Below are positions 35,750-42,603 of a stretch of DNA of 64,000 bases, in pieces. Numbering within the stretch: the stretch's first letter is position 1; each line of letters opens with the position of its first letter. The translations under genes were made by a program, and so were the position numbers. This DNA is from Vibrio hepatarius (GTDB taxonomy: Bacteria > Pseudomonadota > Gammaproteobacteria > Enterobacterales > Vibrionaceae), in contig NZ_JAHKPM010000065.1 of NCBI RefSeq assembly GCF_018860525.1, forward strand, positions 62,001-126,000, given 5' to 3'. A model generated the notes under the pieces. The model did no database searches and was not told where the DNA came from. It saw nothing but the letters and a program-made list of their open reading frames with translations.

Positions 35750-36289
35750 CTACTGTGTTGTACAAAGGGTTTTAAGCTCTACTTGATCACCATATAATTG
35801 CCGCTCTATTTCATCATAATTATAAGATTTTGCAGTTGAAAAACGAATTATGTTCAAACCAGCCGTTTTAGCTGCTTTTTCGACATAGTTTTCAGTTTTC
35901 AGATCTTTTTCTTGTGTGTCATTGATTAATTCAATAATAGTATTTACTTCAAGTGTCATTGGATTACAAAGAACAAAGTCTACATTCTTTCGTGACAGTT
36001 TATTATAAGCTCTCTGCCATTCACCACTGCTATAAAATCCTTTTTTGGGCCTCATCAAATCAGCAGCTCTGACTTTGGCAAAAATTATTTCTCTACTTTT
36101 TACAGCTATTGATAATGTACGATAAAATTCCAGCTCTTCAGGGCATGAAAACAATAGATGCGAGTCATACTGAAAAGTATTTTTTTTACTTGATGTGTCG
36201 GTGCCTTCTGGTGTTTTTGTTGAGCGCGTCAATAAGGATACGATAAATATTATGGCGAATAGAATAGTGATACAAAAAAGTAATAACAT
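35750..36289 (-). CDS. Membrane-anchored DUF2726 protein
   Basis: A 179-residue protein with one N-terminal transmembrane helix (LLLFCITILFAIIFIVSLL) and a DUF2726 domain, a restriction-endonuclease-like fold: FYRTLSIAVKSREIIFAKVRAADLMRPKKG, NKLSRKNVDFVLCNPMTLEVNTIIELINDTQ and the closing INIRFSTAKSY-type strand. The expected active-site pattern D...E..N is partly visible (DFVLC...IIELIND), but the usual DDxSH after the ELxD strand is replaced by INDTQ. Whether it is a nuclease is open. Confidence 0.75.
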   Translation of the reverse strand: MLLLFCITILFAIIFIVSLLTRSTKTPEGTDTSSKKNTFQYDSHLLFSCPEELEFYRTLSIAVKSREIIFAKVRAADLMRPKKGFYSSGEWQRAYNKLSRKNVDFVLCNPMTLEVNTIIELINDTQEKDLKTENYVEKAAKTAGLNIIRFSTAKSYNYDEIERQLYGDQVELKTLCTTQ

Positions 36290-36556
36290 AATTACTATTT
36301 CCTAGAAATACTGAGACCCAATAAATGACATCATTTAAACACTTTCATTTGTCGCTACCAACGCATTTATAAGCGGATTTTTATTTATAAAGTATCGCTC
36401 AAATTAACTCTTATTTTTAATGTGGTTTATGTTGTTAATTGAGGTAAGGACTGCCTCCTTACATTCAACCTATAAAAATTTTTGTTCTTGTATGAAATTA
36501 ATAACAAAAACATCAGGTCTTATCATTTCATGTTGTAATAAGTTGAGGAAAAACTA

Positions 36557-37084
36557 ATGAAAACCGCTTTAACTATGGGCATTATAGGCTCGATTTCTTT
36601 TTCAAGTTTAGCTCATATGAACGATAACCAAAATGAATATGCCAGTAGTGCTAAAACCATCTCAAAAGAAAACTATGAACAAAAAACTCAGCCTGATTTT
36701 GAAAATGGCACAACAAGACATATTGTTCTTTTTGACTTAAAAGATGGCATAACACAAGGTCAGAAAAAGGAGATTGTTACTAGGTTCCTAGCCTTAAAAA
36801 ATTCAAAAAGAAATGGCAAGTCCTATATAGAAAACATAGAAGTCGGCGCTGAAAACATTAGCAAAGAAGGGCAGGGAAAGGGTTATGATCTTGCATTTAT
36901 CGTAAGCTTCACATCCAAAGGGGATCTTAATTATTACGTAGGTACACCCGCGATTTCTGACTCTGATTACTTTGATAGTAACCATCAAAACTTTAAAGAC
37001 TTTGTCGGGCCTTTGTTGAAAGTCAGAAAGAACGCAGATGGCAGTGATTATGTTGGTGTTTTAGTTTTTGATTATCAATTGTAA
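36557..37084 (+). CDS. Exported Dabb (stress-responsive A/B barrel) domain protein
   Basis: A 175-residue protein with a short signal peptide (KTALTMGIIGSISFSSLAHM) and a Dabb domain over about residues 57-175: HIVLFDLKDGITQGQKKEIV, IENIEVGAENISKEGQGKGYDLAFIVSFTSKGDLNYYV and a final VGVLVFDYQL. Dabb proteins are dimeric alpha/beta barrels; some plant and bacterial members are enzymes acting on polyketide-like compounds, others have unknown roles. Export of this fold is less usual. ATG follows GAGGAAAAACT. Confidence 0.78.
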   Translation: MKTALTMGIIGSISFSSLAHMNDNQNEYASSAKTISKENYEQKTQPDFENGTTRHIVLFDLKDGITQGQKKEIVTRFLALKNSKRNGKSYIENIEVGAENISKEGQGKGYDLAFIVSFTSKGDLNYYVGTPAISDSDYFDSNHQNFKDFVGPLLKVRKNADGSDYVGVLVFDYQL

Positions 37085-37257
37085 ATTGTACAAATGAAAT
37101 AACGTCTTTAAATCAGTATTTTACAGTCAAGCCAGTAGGATTTTACTGTCTATTCAGTGATTTTTCTTCAGATCGATGATGATACATATTTTGAGTATTT
37201 GAGATTAATGTTATTAGTATCTTTCTTATTCAAACCATTAATTAAGGTTCTATCCCT

Positions 37258-37401
37258 ATGAAAACATTAAAAATACTATCGATTGCTGCAATACTGTCGA
37301 GCTCTAATTCTTTTTCTCAACCCAGTATTGGCTATGGAATCGATATCATTAAAAATAACACATCATCTTTCACGGCTGGGCCATGGGATAGAATCAGCTG
37401 A
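37258..37401 (+). CDS. 47-residue exported micropeptide or gene remnant
   Basis: Translation gives MKTLKILSIAAILSSSNSFS, a good Sec signal peptide, then a 27-residue mature part (QPSIGYGIDI, KNNTSSFTAG, PWDRIS) and a TGA stop. The frame remains open for about 33 more codons after this TGA, so it could also be the start of a truncated gene. It is too short for routine gene callers. An AAGG-type site is 12 bases upstream. Confidence 0.4.
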   Translation: MKTLKILSIAAILSSSNSFSQPSIGYGIDIIKNNTSSFTAGPWDRIS

Positions 37402-37505
37402 AAAAAACGTTACCTTATTAAAGAAGTAAAAAGCCAAGTATTGCTTTCGTTTCTAATCAAAGCGAAGATAATGAATCATAACCAAAACATTAAGTGAGAC
37501 AATGT

Positions 37506-37955
37506 ATGTTCAAAACTGCAACTGCCATATTAAGTGTTTCAATGCTCTCCTTTTACACTTGGGCTGAAGCTAGTGTTATTAGACTATCTAGCCCACATTC
37601 AGTGGCTCAAACTACCAATCAATTCGTTGCTAATATCCAAGAAAATGGGTTTAACGTTTTTGCTCGTGTCAACCATCAAGACAATGCTGAGAAAGTAGAT
37701 ATGTCACTTAGGCCAACAGAAGTAGTAATTTTTGGCAACCCGAAAGTTGGCACCAAACTTATGCAATGTGCTCAAGAGACAGCTATCGATCTTCCACAAA
37801 AAGCACTCATTTATGAGGATGATAAAGGAAAGACTTGGATTGCATACAACAATCCTATGTACCTAAAAAAACGTCATAATATTGAAGGCTGCGATAAAAT
37901 ACTCACTAAGATAAGTGGTGTATTAAACAGTTTAGCGAGCCAATCTGTTAAATAA
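37506..37955 (+). CDS. Exported DUF302 domain protein
   Basis: A 149-residue protein with signal peptide (MFKTATAILSVSMLSFYTWAEA) and a DUF302 domain: SVAQTTNQFVANIQENGFNVFARVNHQDNA, then RPTEVVIFGNPKVGTKLMQCAQETAIDLPQKALIYED and WIAYNNPMYLKKRH. DUF302 proteins are small periplasmic alpha/beta proteins of unknown biochemistry, often with stress-related genes. GTG 37494 is an alternative start; ATG 37506 better fits a signal peptide. Confidence 0.82.
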   Translation: MFKTATAILSVSMLSFYTWAEASVIRLSSPHSVAQTTNQFVANIQENGFNVFARVNHQDNAEKVDMSLRPTEVVIFGNPKVGTKLMQCAQETAIDLPQKALIYEDDKGKTWIAYNNPMYLKKRHNIEGCDKILTKISGVLNSLASQSVK

Positions 37956-37972
37956 GTAACGTTATAGTATGA

Positions 37973-37999
37973 AAAAGATCGTCAAAGAAGCGGTCTTTT
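37973..37999 (+). terminator. Probable terminator of the DUF302 gene
   Basis: AAAAGATCG and CGGTCTTTT form a stem with one mismatch, ending in a short T-run and TTCTTCCC. It lies 16 bases past the stop. Confidence 0.5.
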
Positions 38000-38129
38000 C
38001 ATTCTTCCCTTCAAGGAAGTAAATTGTGAATTTTCTTGATTAAACAAGACCTCGCATCCGATCTACTTGAAAATTTGCCTCGCATCTTTATCATGGCCAC
38101 ATCACCACATTGTTAATAACCAAAGACCT

Positions 38130-38627
38130 ATGGCCAATAGCATTTCCACAATACCAACTACTTGGACTAACTCGATATCCAATGATTTGGAGTCAGTAAA
38201 CAACAAATCGAATATTTCAATAATTCAACAAGTTGAAAACGATCTTGAACAAATCGATATAATTATTGCTTTTATAAACGGACTGGAAAAAAATGCTAAT
38301 TTGCTTATTTTACTTATGCTTCTAGCTAAGCTTAAAACGCAGGTTATACTGACTATACTTAGTAATATTCCAAATGATTCTATCGCGCTCGCTCTGGCTA
38401 AATGCCTTAAAAATTTATCTAAAAAATTGGAAAGTATGCAGTCTGACGGAATACTTGACTTTGATATTGGGACACAGGTATCACCTGAATTCTTAAATAG
38501 TATTTTAGTAGATACTATCTCTAGAGTTCTAACAGATAAAGAACTAGACGAAGTTAATTCAATTGTTCAACAATTAGCAACACTCCAGCAAACCTTAAAG
38601 TACTGGCTTAAGGACTTATCTATCTAA
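38130..38627 (+). CDS. Hypothetical helical protein with Ser/Asn/Thr-rich N-terminus
   Basis: A 165-residue protein if ATG 38130 is used (MANSISTIPTTWTNSISNDL); the frame opens at 38067 with an atypical N-terminus. The first 35 residues are polar (Ser, Thr, Asn) and probably disordered. The rest is amphipathic helix with a hydrophobic stretch (ANLLILLMLLAKLKTQVILTIL, about residues 57-78). There is no signal peptide. This layout occurs in type III secreted proteins and their partners, but no domain is recognised and the secretion locus lies 11 kb away, so a link is speculation. Confidence 0.5.
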   Translation: MANSISTIPTTWTNSISNDLESVNNKSNISIIQQVENDLEQIDIIIAFINGLEKNANLLILLMLLAKLKTQVILTILSNIPNDSIALALAKCLKNLSKKLESMQSDGILDFDIGTQVSPEFLNSILVDTISRVLTDKELDEVNSIVQQLATLQQTLKYWLKDLSI

Positions 38628-38861
38628 GGGCTAATAGAGAAGACATTGTCTCAATCTTATGTTTAATAGAAAAGAATAAAGATGTAATTAGAGTAGGGGG
38701 CCTCGTTATTCTATTTTTCCTTAATTAAAAATCAGATTTTAATTCATGCAACTTCATCAAAATTATTGTCATATTACTTGCGAGACAAAAGCGATCAATT
38801 AATGATATAAGATAAAGCGCATATAAGCACTCGTCTATTGATAACATATATGAGAATAAAA

Positions 38862-39410
38862 ATGAATATTTCGACGTTAATGGCTTTACCATTTTTAACC
38901 ATTTCAATCGTAGCTCATTCAGGTACTAGCATTGATTTTATCTACCCAACAATCAACGGAGATCTAGACAAAACAATGCAGGTACACTGCACTGTGGGAA
39001 ATCATCAATTTTCTGGCAACCTACTTGAAAAAGCAGTTCGATTTGAAGTAATTGAAATGCTTGATAGCAGCTATTTAGGCTCACACAGTATCAATTGTAA
39101 TACAATTTTTTTAAATCAATCGTATCAAATTCGCTTTAATGTGGTTAAGTTTAATCAGGGTGAATACGGAAGTTTTGCGCCTAATTATAATAGCTCTGGA
39201 TTTGCCTCAGGTGTAAAACTGACAAAGTCTAGGTCATCGTGTTACAAGCCGGATGACTTTGTTTTTGATGAAGTTTGTCTGAGTGAGTTTTATGGCAATA
39301 ACACTTATTACTTAGACGGAATATTAGGTCAATTAGATACTCAGTGGCACTTTGATGATAGTTATTCATCATCGGTAGGAGTTTTCTTATTAGACAACCC
39401 ACAAGACTGA
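38862..39410 (+). CDS. Exported protein of unknown function
   Basis: A 182-residue protein with signal peptide MNISTLMALPFLTISIVAHSG. The mature region has four cysteines (HCTV, INCN, SSCYKP, EVCLSEF) and many Asn, Ser and Tyr residues, consistent with a disulfide-bonded beta protein. ATG 38862 was chosen because upstream starts lengthen the n-region without a better ribosome site. Family not recognised. Confidence 0.6.
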   Translation: MNISTLMALPFLTISIVAHSGTSIDFIYPTINGDLDKTMQVHCTVGNHQFSGNLLEKAVRFEVIEMLDSSYLGSHSINCNTIFLNQSYQIRFNVVKFNQGEYGSFAPNYNSSGFASGVKLTKSRSSCYKPDDFVFDEVCLSEFYGNNTYYLDGILGQLDTQWHFDDSYSSSVGVFLLDNPQD

Positions 39411-39438
39411 TATTCCCTTTGAAATGGATACTTGTATT

Positions 39439-39473
39439 AACTGGCCCATACCTTATTGTGTATTATGGGTCAG
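39439..39473 (+). terminator. Weak hairpin after the exported-protein gene at 38862
   Basis: CTGGCCCATA and TATGGGTCAG pair with one G-T position over a long loop. There is no clear T-run, so confidence is low. Confidence 0.3.
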
Positions 39474-39634
39474 TCAGTGTTATTTTGAGCGGTTTGCCAA
39501 CCGCCTAGACTACTCAAAGAGTGGACTAGAACATGGAAGATATATCTGACTATTATAGCAGCAATAGGAGAGGAGACCTCAACTAATGCGTAGCTAAACC
39601 AATTACTAACACAATAGATTGACATAGGAGACTC

Positions 39635-40093
39635 CTATAGTGATGTACCTAGTGTTTTCAAAGAGCGCTCCCAGCTTTGCCTTACAGAGGTAAACTTTTT
39701 AGTTGAGAAGGTAAAGGTATCATTATTGTAAGTAACGTTGACTTCTGAGTTGCCAGAAAAACGTTGCTTTACAAATTCTTTACCTTGCTTAGAGCGGGGG
39801 ATCCAAACCAAAGCACCTGATGAGCAGTAGGTAACATAGTTTACCCACTGATAGGCCACTTTGATTTTCTTTGATTTAGGGCGGCTAGGGCAGAAACGAT
39901 CTGAGTCAACCAATGCTATAACAGTAGGAGTCTTACCGCTGGATATCAAATTTGCTGATATATAGCTGCTTTCCTTTGACCTTATGTAATGTGAGAGGCC
40001 TTTAATTGTCCAGTTGTTAGTATCGTCAGGTTCAATCATATCAGCAGAAACCAAACAAGATGCTAAAGACAGTAATGTTACATATTTCGTCAC
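39635..40093 (-). CDS. Exported protein of unknown function
   Basis: A 152-residue protein with signal peptide MTKYVTLLSLASCLVSADM. The mature part is basic and beta-rich, with two cysteines (RFCPSRPKSKKIKVAYQW and VTYCSSGALVWIP). It has no recognised domain. It converges on the 38862 gene, which encodes another exported protein, and belongs to the run of small exported proteins in this accessory zone. Confidence 0.55.
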   Translation of the reverse strand: MTKYVTLLSLASCLVSADMIEPDDTNNWTIKGLSHYIRSKESSYISANLISSGKTPTVIALVDSDRFCPSRPKSKKIKVAYQWVNYVTYCSSGALVWIPRSKQGKEFVKQRFSGNSEVNVTYNNDTFTFSTKKFTSVRQSWERSLKTLGTSL

Positions 40094-40242
40094 TATGTTT
40101 CCCCAGTAATAAAAGCTAGTAGGGATGTTTACATAAAACGCAAATACATATCAAATATGATGCTTATTGTTATGATCCAATTGTGACACATATAGAGTGC
40201 AGCAGTATTTCACGTATCCCCACGAAACGGGGCTCCTCGATT

Positions 40243-40260
40243 ATGAGTGTAGACTCATAT
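40243..40260 (+). promoter_or_regulatory. 18-bp palindrome, likely operator of the 40314-40781 operon
   Basis: TATGAGT and ACTCATA are separated by GTAG, a perfect dyad 53 bases before the GTG start of the next gene. It has the size of a binding site for a small dimeric helix-turn-helix regulator. CCCC and GGGG just upstream could form a separate hairpin. Confidence 0.5.
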
Positions 40261-40313
40261 CTCAATTTGTTGTATGAATACAATATTCAAGGATTTTCTA
40301 GGAGTAAGAAAAA

Positions 40314-40592
40314 GTGGTAATCGATACTGTGTATTTGGCTAGAATTTTGAAGGCTTTCCGTGAATCAAAAATTGCTCACATCAATATTTCTCAGATAAAG
40401 GAATCTTTAGGAGAAAAGCATTTAACAGAAGAGCTTTTGTATCATTTTCAAATTTTAGTTGAAAATCGTCTAGTCAGTAACAGTTTGTTAGAAACGGGCT
40501 CAATGGGGTCATTGGGCGTCAACTGTACGATAGATAATGAACTAGTTGCAATCGATGTTCCGCTAACCAGAAATTTTAACCAAACTCGATGA
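40314..40592 (+). CDS. Small protein, possibly DUF2513-like
   Basis: A 92-residue protein with GTG start and AGGAG about ten bases upstream. The first half resembles a winged-helix (DUF2513-like: LARILKAFRESKIAHINISQIKESLG, then LTEELLYHFQILVENRLVSN), in which helices select the state of a small regulator. The assignment is tentative. It is followed after 15 bases by another small gene, and both sit behind a palindrome, so a self-regulated two-gene module is plausible. Confidence 0.55.
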   Translation: MVIDTVYLARILKAFRESKIAHINISQIKESLGEKHLTEELLYHFQILVENRLVSNSLLETGSMGSLGVNCTIDNELVAIDVPLTRNFNQTR

Positions 40593-40607
40593 CCTATAAG
40601 GAAAGCT

Positions 40608-40781
40608 ATGAATATCAATCAACTAGATGACCAGTTTCTTAACCAAGAGCTTGAGCAATTCGTTATCATCATGCAGGGTTGGATCAATGGAAAAGATATT
40701 GATCCTGATGCTTTAGATTTCATTCGTATGAGAATGGAGTTACTTCAAAGTCAAATCTCTAGGCAGTCTGACAAGGTTTAG
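40608..40781 (+). CDS. 57-residue acidic helical protein
   Basis: Translation from ATG 40608 gives MNINQLDDQFLNQELEQFVI and ends QISRQSDKV. It has AAGGA just before the start. The peptide is acidic and almost wholly helical (QELEQFVIIMQGWINGKDID, then ALDFIRMRMELLQSQI), likely a dimer or small partner of the preceding gene product. It is too short for the usual ORF cut-off. No family recognised. Confidence 0.55.
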   Translation: MNINQLDDQFLNQELEQFVIIMQGWINGKDIDPDALDFIRMRMELLQSQISRQSDKV

Positions 40782-41123
40782 CTAATGGATAACAAGGTTG
40801 AGAACAACATGACCATGGTGGTAATAATCATAGCAATGCCGCACTAAGCCTTTACCGTTAATTGATTGATTAAATATTTTTGTATTATCTTTTTAATTAT
40901 TTCTGGGGATTTTTCTAATATCTTTGCCCAAAATGGATTTACGACATCGGCATATTGCAAGGATGCATCTATCCTAAATTGCACCCACACACCTTGGTGC
41001 GCATTATGTATGTTATGTTAAATAATGTGTTTGATGCTTAAGAGTGCTGCTACACTCTTGGTCTATTATGATTTTACAACTTGGTATTTAAACTGGTATT
41101 GAACATAAGTTTATTTACCATAA
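40782..41123. other. Non-coding region between small-protein operon and duplication
   Basis: No coding frame can be supported. It contains a 7-bp hairpin (AAGAGTG-ctgcta-CACTCTT) near 41039-41058 without a strong T-run and CCTTGGTGCG-type short dyads. Probably it holds the 3' untranslated end of the operon above. Confidence 0.4.
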
Positions 41124-41128
41124 AATAC

Positions 41129-41174
41129 CTAATATCTAAGTAGTTCATCTAGCGATGCATCACTTAGATATTAG
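41129..41174. repeat. 13-bp inverted repeat inside duplicated unit (copy 1)
   Basis: CTAATATCTAAGT and ACTTAGATATTAG are perfect complements around a 20-base loop that itself contains the palindrome GATGCATC. There is no T-run on the racemase strand, so it is probably not a standard intrinsic terminator. The same element recurs in copy 2. Confidence 0.75.
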
Positions 41175-41274
41175 TTAAAAATTTCATATGGTGTAAACCT
41201 TGGTTACTCACATTGAATTATTGCTTGTTAAGGAATATAAACTCTAGGGTTTGCTGCACCCCAAACAGTAATAC

Positions 41275-41320
41275 CTAATATCTAAGTAGTTCATCTAGCG
41301 ATGCATCACTTAGATATTAG
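41275..41320. repeat. 13-bp inverted repeat inside duplicated unit (copy 2)
   Basis: Identical to the dyad at 41129-41174, offset by exactly 146 bases. It lies 54 bases past the racemase stop codon and may stabilise its mRNA 3' end. Confidence 0.75.
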
Positions 41321-41373
41321 TTAAAAATTTCATATGGTGTAAACCTTGGTTACTCACATTGAATTATTGCTTG

Positions 41374-42591
41374 TTAAGGAATATAAACTCTAGGGTTTGC
41401 TGCACCCCAAACAGTGTAGAGTTCAGGAAATATAAGATCTGCATTATTTTCCATTTCACTAATGCTTATTTGTTCTCTTGCTTGCTCACCAAAAAGCGTA
41501 ACTTCTTGCCCTGGGGATACACCTTTGATATCTGTAACATCTACCATCGAGGTATTCATTGACGTTTTTCCAACTACAGGCGCTCGCTGACCGTTAACGA
41601 TGACATTAGCACTATTGCCCATTTTTCTAGGATAACCATCTGAATACCCAACCGGTAAGTTGGCCAATACACTGTTACGTTGAGTGACAAAACTACTATC
41701 GTAACCAACTGTTGAATTGGCTGGTACGTTATGTAGTGATGCTACTCGAGTTTTAAAACTGACGATAGACGGATATTCAGGGTTTGTTGGTAGATCTCCG
41801 TAAAGAACACCACCAGGCCTCACCATATCTAATTGAGCCTCCGGGACATTGAGCGCTGTATATGAGTTGGAGACATGTAGCAAAATATCATCTCGATTCA
41901 AGGTTGAGTTTTCAATCAGCCAAGATGAGTTTTGTTTAAATTCAGCAAGTTTGCTTCTCACTTCTTCTGCATCATAATTAGGAAAATGCGTCATTATTCC
42001 CACAACATTAACACTGCTATTATTAGCGAGCTCAAGTGCTTCTTGTTTGCCAGTGTTTGTCGTCATATCAACACCATTTCTAGACATACCTCCATCATTT
42101 AGTGCCAAATGAACATTCACTCGTTTTTCTAGATTGAGATCCTTAATTTGATTCGCTTGGTGCACACTGCCAATAAGCTCTTCAACATTAAAATCTAGCG
42201 CTTGTTTAATTTCATCAATGTCTGCAGAACGAACACGAACCAATTGTCCTCTGAATCCGCCGTCTCGGACAGCTTTCGCTTCGGCGTTACTAGCAATTGC
42301 GATGCAAGGAACATTTAATTCTAAAATGGTAGGCATTAGACCTCGGATTCCATTTCCATAGGCATCAGCCTTCATCACTACACATAATTTAGTGTTTGCA
42401 TTTAAATGAGAACGAAATTGCGCCATATTTTGCTTAAATTGACCTAGACTGATTTCAAGCCATGCGTTGGACTGGCGAACTTGATCCATACTAGGAGGTG
42501 AATCAGGTAACGCGACTCTTGCAGAATGACCGGCTAATGGAAAAAGTACTGCCGCTACAGCAAGTGATACCAATGTAGCTTTAAACATCAT
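41374..42591 (-). CDS. bsrV: Periplasmic broad-spectrum amino acid racemase (BsrV-like)
   Basis: A 405-residue PLP-dependent racemase of the alanine racemase fold with a signal peptide (FKATLVSLAVAAVLFPLAGHSA), so it acts in the periplasm. In V. cholerae, BsrV makes non-canonical D-amino acids (D-Met, D-Leu, D-Arg) that remodel peptidoglycan in stationary phase. The PLP lysine is K74 (VVMKADAYGNG) and the catalytic tyrosine Y297 (STVGYDSSF). Arginines at 119 and 121 and the NDGGMSRNG segment match residues described as specific to broad-spectrum enzymes. It lies 12 bases after the chemoreceptor gene, likely one operon. Its 3' end is duplicated downstream. Confidence 0.9.
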   Translation of the reverse strand: MMFKATLVSLAVAAVLFPLAGHSARVALPDSPPSMDQVRQSNAWLEISLGQFKQNMAQFRSHLNANTKLCVVMKADAYGNGIRGLMPTILELNVPCIAIASNAEAKAVRDGGFRGQLVRVRSADIDEIKQALDFNVEELIGSVHQANQIKDLNLEKRVNVHLALNDGGMSRNGVDMTTNTGKQEALELANNSSVNVVGIMTHFPNYDAEEVRSKLAEFKQNSSWLIENSTLNRDDILLHVSNSYTALNVPEAQLDMVRPGGVLYGDLPTNPEYPSIVSFKTRVASLHNVPANSTVGYDSSFVTQRNSVLANLPVGYSDGYPRKMGNSANVIVNGQRAPVVGKTSMNTSMVDVTDIKGVSPGQEVTLFGEQAREQISISEMENNADLIFPELYTVWGAANPRVYIP

Positions 42592-42603
42592 ATTATCCCC
42601 TAC

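Larger units (their letters stand above)
41124..41415. repeat. Perfect 146-bp tandem duplication at the 3' end of the racemase gene
   Basis: Bases 41124-41269 and 41270-41415 appear identical over the whole unit, directly abutting. The unit holds the last 42 bases of the racemase gene (residues TVWGAANPRVYIP and stop) plus 104 bases downstream. The functional gene ends in the right-hand copy; the left copy is an orphan C-terminal fragment. Each unit includes the inverted repeat described at 41129 and 41275. Its perfection suggests recent origin or an assembly artefact. Confidence 0.9.

Noticed and set aside
37399..37401. In-frame TGA as selenocysteine
   Set aside because: No SECIS-like hairpin was seen after it, and the downstream frame does not look like a selenoprotein.
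41124..41415. Possible integron attC site or short CRISPR
   Set aside because: Only two abutting 146-bp copies that include coding sequence, with no 7-bp core GTTRRRY/RYYYAAC pair and no spacer pattern. A tandem duplication explains it.
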